Positions 43,761 through 55,000 of a stretch of DNA of 64,000 nt are shown here, piece by piece (the first letter of the stretch is position 1; every line of letters begins with the position of its first letter). The position numbers and the translations under genes are program-made. The notes under the pieces are model-generated. The model worked only from the letters and a program-made list of their open reading frames with translations. It ran no database searches and had not been told where the DNA came from. The stretch comes from Calliopum simillimum. Lineage: Eukaryota > Arthropoda > Insecta > Diptera > Lauxaniidae. The stretch lies in contig OX638368.1 of the NCBI GenBank assembly GCA_951812925.1, forward strand, positions 79,838,909 to 79,902,908, given 5' to 3'.

Positions 43761-44461
43761 TGTTGAAACCACATATTGTCCAAGTCCATATCATCCAATT
43801 TGGGCCAAAAATATTCGGTTTTCATTGAACGGTAGCGAGTCCCATTCACAGTAACGTGCCGGTCTTGATCATCACGGAAGAAGTACGGCCCAATGACGCC
43901 GCCGGCCCATAAACCGCACCAAACCGTAATTTTTTCGGGATGCAATGGTGACACATGGAGTACGTGTGAATTGCTGCCTGACCAATAACGCATATTTTGC
44001 TTATTGACGAAGCCATTCAGCCAGAAATGAGGCTCATCGCTAAAGATACTTTTTCGATGAAAATCCAAATCATTTTCAAGTTGTTGCTCAGCACAATTCA
44101 CGAACATACATAGTTCTTGCGTCAATTTGATCTTGTAAGGATGTAGGCCAAGATCTTTTCGCAAAATTCGCCACAACGACGTCACAGAGATGCCTAACGC
44201 TTGAGAACTTTCATGAACTGAAGCCTCAGCGGCAGCAATATTCTCGACACTACGGGCACTTCTTTGTCTCACTGGCACGGGGAAATTTTGTAATGTGCCT
44301 GTGGATTTAAATTTTTCTACTAGACGCTCAATTGTTGATCTGGTAGGATGATTATGACCATAAATTGGACGTAGCTCTCTTAAAGTTGAGGCCACTGACT
44401 CCGAATTTCGGTAGTAAATTTTAATAATTTCTACTCGTTGTTGGCTCGTATATCTTTCCAT
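43761..44461 (-). pseudogene. rosa-type mariner transposase, N-terminal part
   Basis: Starts MERYTSQQRVEIIKIYY, with the two helix-turn-helix regions (TRSTIERLVEKF and QALGISVTSLWRIL). It includes the linker LGLHPYKIKLTQEL and the first catalytic Asp in IFSDEPHFWLNG, and ends at NMWFQQD, where the insertion cuts it. The alanine usually seen after SDE is proline here. Two short in-frame gaps, after EASVHES and after TQEL, are apparent from family memory. Inactive because split. Confidence 0.9.
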
Positions 44462-44574
44462 GATGAAATGGCAAACCTTACTGAAGAGAAATATCAAGAG
44501 AGCGGGGAAAAATGTGGCGTCGTTTGCTGTCCCTATCGGTCTACTTTGTAGCGTCCCTATTGAAAAACCCTTGC

Positions 44575-45100
44575 TCTATAAACCAAAAATTGGCTTTTGG
44601 AGCAAATAAGAAATAAAAATATAAAAAAACATGGCGTGCAGAGCAAAGTGGGTACTACATACCTCAGAAACTAAAGAAGATAGATGCATTCTGACAACAG
44701 CATTAGAAAGATCATGTTTCAAAACCTGTGGAACAAGTCTTAAGTCAAAATGTCAAAAAGTGTTGATGGGGCGAAATAGAATTCAGGCGACGATATTGCC
44801 ATGTACTCTTACATGCCGTATGTATGCATTACTAGGCTTTCCCACTTTTTTAATTGGGATATCTCCTAACCTAAAAGTCCTACGAAAACAGGTCTGAAGC
44901 ATTTTTTAAATGAAATTACCGGGACTACAAAATTGTCTAGAACTACTTTTCTGAAGAAGTAATATCTCGAAAAAGGGATCTGATAGGATTTCAAAGTTTA
45001 GTGCGTTTTTATCTTCATATTAAAAGAAAACAATCCGCATTGATAGATTTCCGGTCCATTTTAGTCAGATTACTTAGATGTTGCTTGCTGCCTACCGTGA
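44575..45100 (-). mobile_element. Internally deleted copy of the 21621-23095 repeat
   Basis: Inverted relative to the first copy. TTTGGAGCAAATAAGAAATA, GACAACAGCATTAGAAAGAT and GCATTGATAGATTTCCGGTC match its two ends. About 1 kb of interior is absent. Confidence 0.65.
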
Positions 45101-45370
45101 ATATTAAGAGCATTTTTCGCGATAACGCAACCAATATGCAAGTAAATACCAGGGACAGTAATTACAAGCTCTGAACTCTGAACTGAACTAGGTGAATTCG
45201 GACAAGAGCGCGTGGTACCTCCCATATGAGCACAAATAATTGCAATAGTTAGAGAAAGTTCTGAACAAAAACTTGGCGAACTCTGACAACAAAGCGTGTC
45301 ATTAAAATTTTTGCAGTGTAGGGTTAATTTTTGGCCTGGCAAAAGGTAACACTCTTACAAATTTTTTGCT
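45101..45370 (+). mobile_element. Helentron-like repeat fragment
   Basis: Contains ACGCAACCAATATGCAAGTA, GGTGAATTCGGACAAGAGCG and the 3' end TTTTTGGCCTGGCAAAAGGT. The 5' end is lacking. Confidence 0.6.
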
Positions 45371-45385
45371 TTAATCCATCTTTAT

Positions 45386-45999
45386 TTAACGGGATGGCAT
45401 AATCTCCACATACCCGCGAAACAAACTAAATAAATTTTTTAGTTCCGGATTGTTTTGATATCGCACGTTTTCTTTATAATTTTCACGAACAATGATGCAC
45501 CAGGTATATGATTTTGATCCACAAAGCCATTTCAAAATTTTGATGTTCTTTGAACGCAACCATTGACGTATCACTCGGTCATGTTAAAAAACCCAAATTT
45601 TGCAGATGTGTGTTTTGTTCGCAAGAAATTTGTTCGCAGGAACACCGTTTTTTTTTTTTTTGGAAACGCTAATTCCAACACTCCATCAGCACACCTAAAA
45701 GTGTCCAACGAGAAACATTTAAGGAGTATTGTTTGAAAATTTCACGGCAGCTCTTCATTGAGTTTCTGATTACGTTAATAACGATCCGCTTGTCTCGGTA
45801 TAGGTAATTTTTTCTTGGGCCTGACCTTTTTATTTTGTCTGTGTTTATATGGATTCGCCAAATACAATCTACGAACTATGTGGTCTGATTGATGAATGTT
45901 CAACCTTCCTCCAGTTTACTCTTGCCATCTTCTCTTAAGCTCAAAATTTTACCCTTTTCTTCATCAGTTAAATGTGTGCTACGTGGTATCGAGACGTAC
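45386..45999 (-). pseudogene. Tc1-like transposase remnant
   Basis: On the minus strand the N-terminal part reads STHLTDEEKGKILSLREDGK (about 45915-45985), the HTH domain of Tc1-type transposases. It is followed by frameshifted pieces (GPRKKLPIPRQADR, SLDTF). After a deletion of the catalytic centre the C-terminal part appears: VIRQWLRSKNIKILKW and WCIIVRENYKENVRYQNNPE, corresponding to the conserved LWGxIVRxIYKxxxQYxxxPEL. The SPDLNPIENLW motif is degraded. Dead. Confidence 0.75.
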
Positions 46000-47270
46000 A
46001 ATCCTTAAGGATAAAACAACAATATGAAAGTAACGGCAACTTAAGTATTTTGTCATTGGAGGCTGCAGATAAACTAAATAATTCACAATAGTTCAGCTGC
46101 GCGAAAAACACAGTCAAACACAACGGTATCTCAGCGCAAATCAATTGGTTACATTATTCTCTCAAAGTTATTATTTTTTAACAGCTCTCGGACATTACAA
46201 TTGAATTTTCGGTAACCTCTTTACATCCAGGTAAACGTACACAACATCAGCTGCATCTATAGGTAGGCACAGTAGTGTATAATTCCAAAGGAATAAGTTT
46301 CTCACGACCCGATCAAGAAAATTTGTCAAGTTCTTGTCATTGTATCAGAAATGTATATCAAAATGATATCAAAATGATGCTGATATACAATTTTTGTATA
46401 TATTTTTGTTATCATTGAAAAACATGTAAATTTTGTATCAAAATAATATCAAAATTTTATCAGCTGCTGATATGTCAAATTTAACGTGGAAAGCACACAA
46501 TTATAATTGAGTGCAAAAAAACCGACACTCCATTCAGTTGCTGCATGCAGCCTGTGGTTGGGAAAACAAAAAGTATGGAAAACGGACGCGCAGCCAGTTT
46601 TAGTAAGAAGTGAATTTTCTCATGAAATTAGTGAAAAAGCACAAAAAAATATAATTGAGTTCAAAAAAACCGACACTTCATTCATTTGCTGCATGAGGAC
46701 GATTTCTAGAAACACACATTTTTAACTTCATTAAACTTTTTTTTGTAAACACAAAGCACAAAAATACGTTTTTGTTTTAATTTATTTTTCAAATTTTTGC
46801 AAAAAATGGAAAAATCGGTAAATTGTGACAAACTCCCCTCAAATAATTACCAATAACTTGGGCCCTTAACCGATTTTCATGTTTAGACCTGTTTTGAAAA
46901 AGGTATTGCATCAAGCTATATGCTCAAAATAAGTTCGTAGTTGATAATAAGTACTAAATTTACTACTATTTTAGCACTAAACTACAAAAAACGTGCCCAT
47001 GTACACCTTTTTTACCTTCCAAAATATATTTTTTGGAAAGAAAAAAAAAAATAATAATAAAAAGAGGGAAAATTGGTATGCTCAAAAATTATAATTTTTT
47101 CAAAATTGGAAAAACAAAGGTCCGACCACAACATGGCCATAACTAAGATATTTCTTAATCCATTTTCATGTTTGGACCATTTATAGAGAGGTATTGAATC
47201 ACGCTATGCGCACAAAGTAAATTTTTTTGTATTTTGTAGAAAGTAGGGTAAGGTAACCGGCTGTGGGCCG
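46000..47270. other. Non-coding sequence with local repeats
   Basis: A phrase ATAATTGAGTGCAAAAAAAC / CCGACACTCCATTCA is repeated at about 46503 and 46651. Another (TACTAAATTTACTACTATTT, about 46951) also occurs at 12431. A cluster of ATATCAAAATGAT-like repeats lies at 46350-46460. No gene recognised. Confidence 0.4.
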
Positions 47271-47597
47271 TCACCCCTTGTATTTTTTGACGTTTATAAA
47301 ATATGACAGATCTGAGTATGAGGTTATGTGTACATTGACAATAGACAGTATAAGTGCAAACACTGAAGTGAAAGGACGCATCTGACCCGCAGCTACAACA
47401 AAACGAAAAAAATTTAAGAAATTTTCAATAAAGTAGTTTCTGAAGATTTTGCGAGTGTGATAAAGCGAAGTGAAATATTGCAAAGAGGTGAGTGTTATGC
47501 ATTTTTATGCAGTATTTGCGTTAAATTTTCCGATTTTATATCGAGTTTGCTCAGAATTTTTCGCCACGAGAATTTTGCCAGTTACTTACCGGTTGTT

Positions 47598-47756
47598 GGC
47601 CACCATGTTTATTGCATGAAAATGCCACCAAATTTGACAAAAGCCAATTCGATCAAATGCAACGCTGGCTGCGATCGGTTTGTGCATTTGAAATGCGCTG
47701 CTATAAAAAAGAGCTATTATACATGCAAAAATTACGAATCCGATGAGGATGATTAA
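47598..47756 (+). CDS. Small zinc-finger-like ORF fragment
   Basis: The frame reads GHHVYCMKMPPNLTKANSIK, then CNAGCDRFVHLKCAAIKKSY and YTCKNYESDEDD, ending in TAA. The C..C..H..C order resembles the second half of a PHD-type zinc finger, with one expected final Cys replaced by Tyr. It lies behind a possible donor/acceptor pair: AGAG|GTGAGT at 47485, with candidate acceptors before it. I associate such tails with ORFs of insect transposons, but cannot name one. It may be the last exon of a host or transposon gene, or a remnant. Confidence 0.35.
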   Translation, partial: GHHVYCMKMPPNLTKANSIKCNAGCDRFVHLKCAAIKKSYYTCKNYESDEDD

Positions 47757-48079
47757 TAATTCAAAAAAGTCAGATTTTCTTGATGTTTTTTCGCCACTAG
47801 AGGCTTCATTGATAAATAAATTTTGATAATACATATTTCTTTACTGATTTTTCTTCATAATTTTGCATTTGAAGTGGATTTTTCAGGGTGGTCCACAACC
47901 AGTTATAAAATTTTTTTTGTCCAAAAATAAGCCCTTTACAAAATTTGTTAAAAAAAATTTTTTGTTTAAAAATTATAGAAAAATTGTTTCTTTTTGGTTA
48001 CATACTGCCTCTAGCTTTCCATTGGTACCCACAAGTCCGAAAAATGTATACTTGAATGCAAGTTACGGGCAAAAAACTA
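47757..48079. other. Non-coding sequence
   Basis: AATAAATTTTG at about 47814 may be the poly(A) signal of the preceding ORF. Nothing else recognised. Confidence 0.35.
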
Positions 48080-48556
48080 AACCCGGCCCATTACTTACAT
48101 TTGCTATTCTTGAGTTGATATCCTCTTTTGCTCGGCCATCCATGGAGATAATGCTGCCTAAATACGTGAAGCTATCGTCGTTTTCGATGTCATCACTGCC
48201 AGCTCTAAACGTGATGTAATTCCTGTTTGCGTTTAACTTCATGTTTTTAGTCGGTAAAGTTCCATTGGATACCCCTTTTGGCCTTATTAAGAGCTTTATC
48301 TAGGATTTCATCAAAAACGATAAGGAAGAGTGATGGTGACAGTATACACACCTGCCGTACGCCTGAATTAGTGGTGAATGTCGGTGACAACAACCCGTTG
48401 TGTAACACACTGCATTTAAAGCCTTCATATTGTGCACGTACTAAATTTATGGCCTTTGCGGCAGTACCTCTTCGTTGCAGTGAAACCCAGATGTTTTCTC
48501 GGGAGACACTGTCGAAAGCAGTGCTATAGTCTACGAAGACAAGTTAAAGTGCAGCA
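48080..48556 (-). pseudogene. RTE reverse transcriptase, later part
   Basis: Reads FVDYSTAFDSVSRENIWVSL, with the first catalytic Asp in AFDS. GVRQVCILSPSLFLIVFDEI follows, the conserved GVRQGCxLSP..F box with a Gly-to-Val change. Then comes NMKLNANRNYITFRAGSDD and SFTYLGSIISMDGRAKEDIN. The YADD box expected between FDEIL and the last segment is absent, so a deletion has removed the catalytic centre. Confidence 0.85.
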
Positions 48557-48561
48557 CGCCA

Positions 48562-50363
48562 CACAGTGGTCTATAAGAGAGCGCTAGCCGGCCATAACTC
48601 CGAAAATTTTTGTATTAAAAGTAATATTTTTTTTGGACCAATTTAAAGTTAAATATCTAGGTAACATATTTCAAGTACCAGAACACCAAGAAATTATACC
48701 ATTTTTGAGTTTTCACGTCTTAAACTTGATGAATTCAGAAAATGGTAAATTTTTACAAAAATCTTTTAAAATATGTGAAAATTTAAATGAGTGTAGCTTT
48801 AAAACTAAATAATTTTACCTCCTGAAACTTATGGTGAGGATAATCTGATCTATTTTCTGAAGACTTGTGTACTTAGATGTTAGCTTTTTTTAATATAAAA
48901 AGGATAACCGGATCATCACAAAAAATCTCTAATTTCATTTCCCAAATTTACGAATTTGCACTCTGTGGACTATAAATAATATGTTTTATGGAGTTGCAAC
49001 AGCTAGATCATTTAAGTGTATAATATGAGGTTGTCTGAAGGTTCTGCGCATTTATCTGACTCCCCCATCACTCCCCTTCATGGACTACGATGAGTTTTTC
49101 TTCAGCGACTTTTCTGTATTCTTGCAACGCTCCAGTTTCATAAAACTAATAACAACCAAAGTGTTTGAAGTAAAACAATAAAATTCGATTTCTGATATAG
49201 TATTAGCAGCATCTATTTATTTATTGAAAATGGGCGTGTTCGGGTCAAGGACACGCCCACCTCCTATATAACCAAAAATTTAAAATCACTACAACTGCGT
49301 AAATATTTCAAGTACAAAAATAATATTAAATATCTGAGTTAGTATAGATAGCATTAGGTCACTTCGTGAAATTGAACGTGATCGGGTCAAGAAAACGCCC
49401 ACCTCCCATATAACCAAAAATTTGGAATCGCCATAACTTCGTAAATATTTAAGGGACAACAATAATATTCAATATCTGAGTTAGTATTGATAGCATTAAG
49501 TCATTTGGAGAAAATGGGCAATATCGGGTCAAGGTCACGCCCACCTCCTATATAACCAAAAACTTAAAATCGCTATAACTTCGTAAACGTTTCAAGTACA
49601 AAAATAATATTTAATAACTGAGTTAGTATAGATATCATTTAGGCATTTGGTGAAAATGGGCGTGATCAAATCAAGGACAAGCCCACCTCCCATACAGGCC
49701 AAAATTTTGTCGTGATATAATCAATTTTTTAGAAAATTGTCCGCCATTTTGTTTACAAAAAATATGATACCGAATTCGTAATCAGCGACCTCAAAAACCC
49801 CTTTAGCCACAATTTTGTCGTGATATAATCAATTTTTTAGAAAAATGTCCGCCATTTTGGATCCGCCATTTTGTTTACAAAAAAGATGATACCGAATTCG
49901 AAATCAGCAACCTCAAAAACCCCCTTAGCCACAATTTTGTCGTGATAAAGTTAATTTTTAAGAAAATTGTCCACCATTTTGGATCCGCCATTCTGTTTAC
50001 AAAAAAGATGATACCGAATTCGAAATCAACGACCTCAAAAAACTCCTAAGCCACAAAGTTGTTGTGATATAGTCAATTTTTAAGAAAATTGTCCGCCATT
50101 TTGGATCCGCCATTTTGTTTACAAAAATAAAGATACCAAATTTGAAATCAGCAACCTCAAAAACCCCCTTTACCACAATTTTGTCGTAATATAATGAATT
50201 TTTAAGAAAATTGTCCGCCATTTTGGATCCGCCATTTTGATTTTTAAAAAATCGTTTTTAGATTTAGAGTAAGCGACCCCCAAAACATAGAAATTGATAT
50301 TTTTTATAAAAAATAACCAGGAAAGAGTAATGACCAGCTAGATTAGCATTCTAGACCACTGTG
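48562..50363. mobile_element. Transib-like non-autonomous element 3 (1802 bp)
   Basis: Perfect 12-bp ends CACAGTGGTCTA / TAGACCACTGTG. CGCCA flanks both sides (48557-48561 and 50364-50368) within the RTE sequence. The terminal heptamer CACAGTG equals the consensus heptamer of V(D)J recombination signals, as is usual for Transib. Inside are four units of about 147 bp around ACACGCCCACCTCCTATATA (49220-49700). About five units of 115-120 bp follow, around TTGTCCGCCATTTTGGATCC (49700-50260). No transposase. Confidence 0.88.
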
Positions 50364-50479
50364 CGCCATTCGCATGATTATTCGACAATTATTCTGAGGG
50401 TGTTGATTTGATCCACGCATGATCGGTTTCGCCGGAATACTGCTTGCTGCTTTCGAATGGCCGAATCAAGTTTTTCGTT

Positions 50480-51380
50480 TATCCTGTTTAGAAGCAGTTT
50501 CGGCACTCGCTTAGGTCACCTTTTTTCGGCAGTTTGACTAACATACCATGTAGCCAATCTTCTGGCAAACGCTCTTCGCTCCAGATTTTGGTGAGCAGAG
50601 GATGGAGAATTTTAGCTGATGTTATGGGCCATGCCTTTAGCAGTTCAGCTGTTATTTGATCTATACCGGCGGCCTTGTTGTTTTTCATGCTTTGGATAGC
50701 TTTCACTATTTCATCGATTGTAGGCGGTGGTGTTTGTATTCGACTACTACTGCGAGTCACTGCGGCAGTTGTAGTTGGTGATTCTGGTTGCGAGGATGTG
50801 GTAGACATGGGATTTAGTATATCACAAAAATACTCTTTCCATCTCTTTAGTTGGTCGTCCGCGGATATTAAGAGATTTCCATTTTTGTCTTTGATAGGGC
50901 GGCTCTTTTGGAGTTTTCTGCTAGATAATCCGCGGGTGATATCGTAAAGCTGCCTGAGATTTTGAGCATTTGCAGCGCTTTCGGCTTCGCTCGCGAGGTC
51001 GTTATACATTCTTCTTTTGTTTTGTCTGCACGATCGCCTGACTTCTTTATTGAGAGAGTTAAAGATCTTTTTGGCGACGTTCTTTTGCGCTCTAGTTTCA
51101 GTGTCGTCTCTCAGTTTTTTCGCGTTTCTTCTTTTTTCAACAAGACCCCACGTTTCCTCGCTCTTCCAGTGCTTTTTGTTCGAGGGTCGAAACCCAAGTA
51201 TTTTTTCACTGGAGTTTAAAAACGCCGTCTTAACTGCCCTCCGTGATGTTTCAATACTTCTACCACAATCGAACGGAGCTGTTTTAAGTTCTTCTACGAA
51301 AGATCTGCGTATCTCGTCGTTCTTAAGCTTAAGCACGTCGAATTTTTTGCTACAGATTGTTCGCTGGGACGTTTATTAGC
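50480..51380 (-). pseudogene. RTE reverse transcriptase, N-terminal part
   Basis: A 282-codon open frame on the minus strand. It starts with the linker rich in basic residues (KKHWKSEETWGLVEKRRNAK), includes KDKNGNLLISADDQLKRWKE, and enters the RT fingers with IQSMKNNKAAGIDQITAELL and GMLVKLPKKGDLSECRN. It ends in a frameshift before the first catalytic Asp. The order and motifs are those of RTE ORF2 (often annotated as craniofacial development protein 2-like in insects). Confidence 0.88.
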
Positions 51381-51399
51381 GGCAAGTTTTTTCGAACGA

Positions 51400-51730
51400 C
51401 CGCGACGAGAAGATGGTGGTCGGAGCCTATGTCAGCGGCCCAGCGGCTCGTACGTCCAGAAGACTCCCTCTCCATTTTCTGCTAATGCAGAATTGGTCGA
51501 TTTGGTTTTCAGTGATGTTGTCTGGAGACACCCCAGTAGCTTTATGGCATTTTTTGTGTGGGAATAGCGACAACGACAAGACCGGCTGCATTGCAGGCGT
51601 CAATGAGAAGCTCTCCATTGTCGTTTCTCGCACCCATACCATGTCTCCCAATCACGTGCTCAAGGTTAAGGTTTTCTGAGCCTTCTTTGACATTCAAATC
51701 GCCCATAACCATTATGATGTCGTTCTTCAA
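51400..51730 (-). pseudogene. RTE AP-endonuclease C-terminal part
   Basis: Two overlapping minus-strand frames carry MVMGDLNVKEGSENLN (the GDxN catalytic motif), then GRHGMGARNDNGELLIDAC and, after a frameshift, DNITENQIDQFCISRKWR. A short GSDHHLL-type motif, the final catalytic histidines, lies near 51405-51430. The N-terminal half of the endonuclease is missing. Confidence 0.85.
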
Positions 51731-51839
51731 ACCCTACATATACTCCCCCTCTAGAAAAAGTTATTTGATGGAATTTTTAAATAAAATAGTGAAAGTAATG
51801 TAGGATTATGATATATTAAATGTAACCTCTTTTTTAAAT

Positions 51840-52077
51840 TTTTCTAGTCCATTAGGAGAAATGTTCTTTTGTATGAATACTGGCTTAAGACGATCAATGG
51901 AAATTTTCTAAATTGAATTTCCTTGTTGAATTGTGAAAGTGTTATTATTTCGTGAAATTACTTTATAAGGACCTTCAAAAGGACTTTGTAACCCAGACTT
52001 GCGGTTAATTTTAATGAAAACATAGTCGGAAATACTTAAAGCTTTAGGCACATAGCTCTTTTTTTGACTATGATGAA
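51840..52077 (-). pseudogene. Gypsy integrase C-terminal module
   Basis: Minus-strand HHSQKKSYVPKALSISDYVF, then GLQSPFEGPYKVISRNNNTF (the GPY/F module), an in-frame stop near 51912, and DRLKPVFIQKNISP. This ends the pol frame; no env follows. Confidence 0.85.
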
Positions 52078-52080
52078 TTA

Positions 52081-55000
52081 CACTGTGGAACAAAATTTGG
52101 TCAACAAAAGTTTACTCAGATCTGACGCTGCGGGGTGAAAATATAGGCCAAAATAAAAGACCGTTTGGCTCAGTTTGTTGAAATTGGCTCTAGTTTTCGA
52201 GAAAAGGCCGTTTGAATTTTGCACCTTGAATTATGTGGTTTTTTCGATATGGGTGATTCTTAGATAACTGTGCTTTTTCGAGTTGTAAAATTGGCAGATA
52301 ATTTTTTTGGATTTTTGCAAGTTTCTTCATGCTATCTTATGTAAACACACTCTTAAAACTCACCTTTTAAGCAGATCAACTACAAGTGTGAACTTACGGC
52401 TTTGAGGTCGAAATTAAGTAATTTTGCTGCCACGTTTGTGACTAAATTGACACGTTTCTGACATTTTAGCCACAGTATGGAAAAATTATGGTTTTGAAGC
52501 GTTTTGATGAGAGATATATTGCATATAATGACAAATTTACACTTCAAGACTAATTTTGCAACAGTGTCATGTCTCCAGTGGTCGATTTTTTTAAACCCTA
52601 TCGCCCTAAAGATCAACAATGGTTTCCTGTTCTCTGTTTTTATAGCCGTTTGTGGTGGATTAGGATCTCCTAATTACGAATCTGATGTTGATTTTTTTCT
52701 ATTACATCAGTATCCTTATTTATCCTTGCTCAAATGTGAAAAAATCACAGTTTTGACATCTACTTAATAAAAACAGCAACAAGTAAATTTAATTTTTGTC
52801 AATGGATTCAGACAGCCGAATTTATTATCAACAAGACATAATTTACCGTTTTTCAATTGGATTCCTAGTTTCTGAGTTATAAGCCTTTAAAAAAGGGATA
52901 CCTCTCAATAACACACAAAGGATTTTCTGGACCGAAAAATTAACAAAAATGGTAAGTTTTATTATTTTTATCAAAAATATAATTTATCACAAAAATTTTA
53001 AGCCCTCGCAGACTAAAATCGGATGAAAAAATAAGGCTCTATTGTAGATTTAGTGAATGAACAGATGAAATTTTGATTCTGTTAATTTGCAAAGCAGTAG
53101 TTTAGTAGGTTTATTCACCAAATCTAGCATAGAACTGTAATTTTTCATGCGATTATGGTCTGCAAGGTCACGAAATTTTTGTAATTAAATATGTTATTGA
53201 TAAAAATAATAAAACTTGATTTTTTGTAACTTTTGGGTCCCGAAAAATCTTTTGTATGTTATCGAAAGATGTCCTTATTTTAAACGCTTATAACTCGAAA
53301 GCTGGGAATGCAATTGAAAAACGGTAAATTATGTCTTGTTGACAATAAATTTGGCTGTCTGAATCCATTGACAAAAATTAATTTTACTTGTTGTTGTTTT
53401 TGTTTTATAGCTTTAAGTAGATGTCAAAACAGTGATTTTTTCACTTTTGAGCAAGGATAACTCAGGATTCTGATGGTGTAGAAAAATTTTTGTATTAAAA
53501 ACATAATTAATAGCCTTCAACTAAACATCTGTATACTCAATTTTATATGAAAATATGTTTCTTTGCAAACTGATAAAAAGTGTCACGTTTGTGACATTTT
53601 TGATGCGCCACGTTTGTGCCATTTTTGTTGTTTATCACTCATTGTAAAGCACGCGATTGAGTTCAAGATTTTTCCGAAAGAATTTGGGGTCATGTATGCA
53701 AATCCTACAAAAAAATTGTTTCATGCATAAAATAAAATGCACTACCTGCGAGTGCCGAGTGCCACGTTAGTGACCATAATTTAAAAAAAAACTGTTTTTG
53801 TTTATAAACTGCCCCATAAAACGCAAACAGATTTCTTTTTTGGACGCGTCTGGACATGCTGACCATTGGGTGATGGATAGTGTGCAGTAGTAGCATAATG
53901 CTTTGAAGAAATTTTTTTTTTCCAAAACTAGGGGAGTTTTCAATTCGAAATTGTGCCCTCTAAAAATTATTTAAAACTGCAGATGAGCTCAGAATATTGT
54001 AGCCTTAAGTATTTACTTAATATGTGTAGTAACTTGTTTTCTGTTCTATTTCCGTTTTTTGGTCATTTTTCATCGTTTTGTGTATAAAAAGTAGGGGTAG
54101 GACATGCCACGTTTGTGACATTTGGGGTATATTTGCAAACTTTCAAAGTAGACGAATCAAAATTTGGTGGTCAAATTGATACGCTCTATTAGAAAAGCAT
54201 AGTTTCTAACTTATAGCGTAATTTTTTGTGAAAAAAAAGCCTACTGTATAGGTGAAATCGCCAGAGGACACAAAAAGTACAGTTATCTGAGAATCACCCA
54301 TATATCTCGTAAGTTAACTGAGTTTTATTGCATTTAGTGGTAGGGTTTTGTTCTTCTAATCCATATCTACTCTTTCATTACCAAATCAGTATTTTTGGAT
54401 GCACTTTTGGCGAGTTAGAGCACAAAATTCCCATAAAAGTGATATTTTTCGCCTTTTATGACATTCGGCTCAATAAAATTCAACCGAGTGGTGGATTTAT
54501 GCCTTTTAACCTATAGCTGAGAACCATACGAACACTTTGATATAATATATGTGGCATATGGGTAAAAATTTCTCAAGTGAGCCACCTAAGAAATTAAACG
54601 TAAAAAAGGCTTTAACAAAATGATGTTATATAACAACTAGTAAAGATTTTGTAAAAATGTTTTTTTAGAGATATTTAGCATAGATCGGGGAATAAAATGG
54701 TGTTTTTGATTTGTAAAAAAATGTTTCATTTATTATTGAAAATCCCTATTTCAAATAGGTACATAAAAATAAAGCAACTTCTTCGCCTCTGAGAAAACCA
54801 TAAAAAATAGGTAAGCACTCTCCACTTATCAAGCAACTATATTCCAGAAAAAAAATTGGGAAAATCGATATTGGTTCAAAAGTTATTAACAATGTAGTGA
54901 TGTCGTGCAAGTCTTTTTTCAGCATTAGAGAAAAACAAGGCATCCTACGAAAAAAGTGTATATGATATAAAATGCTTAGAATTATCTAAGGAATACGTGT

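Larger units (their letters stand above)
41361..44572 (-). mobile_element. rosa-type (DD41D) mariner, split by a Transib-like element
   Basis: Terminal inverted repeats AAGGGTTTTTCAATTAGAGC at 41361 and, inward from 44572, AAGGGTTTTTCAATAGGGAC, both continuing CGCTACAAA. The transposase is on the minus strand in two pieces. The TA target is visible at the left end; the right flank is less clear. The spacing between the last two catalytic aspartates is 41 residues, as in the rosa lineage described from Ceratitis rosa. Confidence 0.85.
48080..51740 (-). mobile_element. RTE-clade LINE remnant, split by a Transib-like element
   Basis: The minus strand carries, in order from 51740 to 48080, an endonuclease fragment, the N-terminal part of RT, the Transib-like insertion, and a later RT part. 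The 5' end is missing and the RT active-site segment is deleted. It abuts the end of a minus-strand gypsy element at about 51735. Confidence 0.85.
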
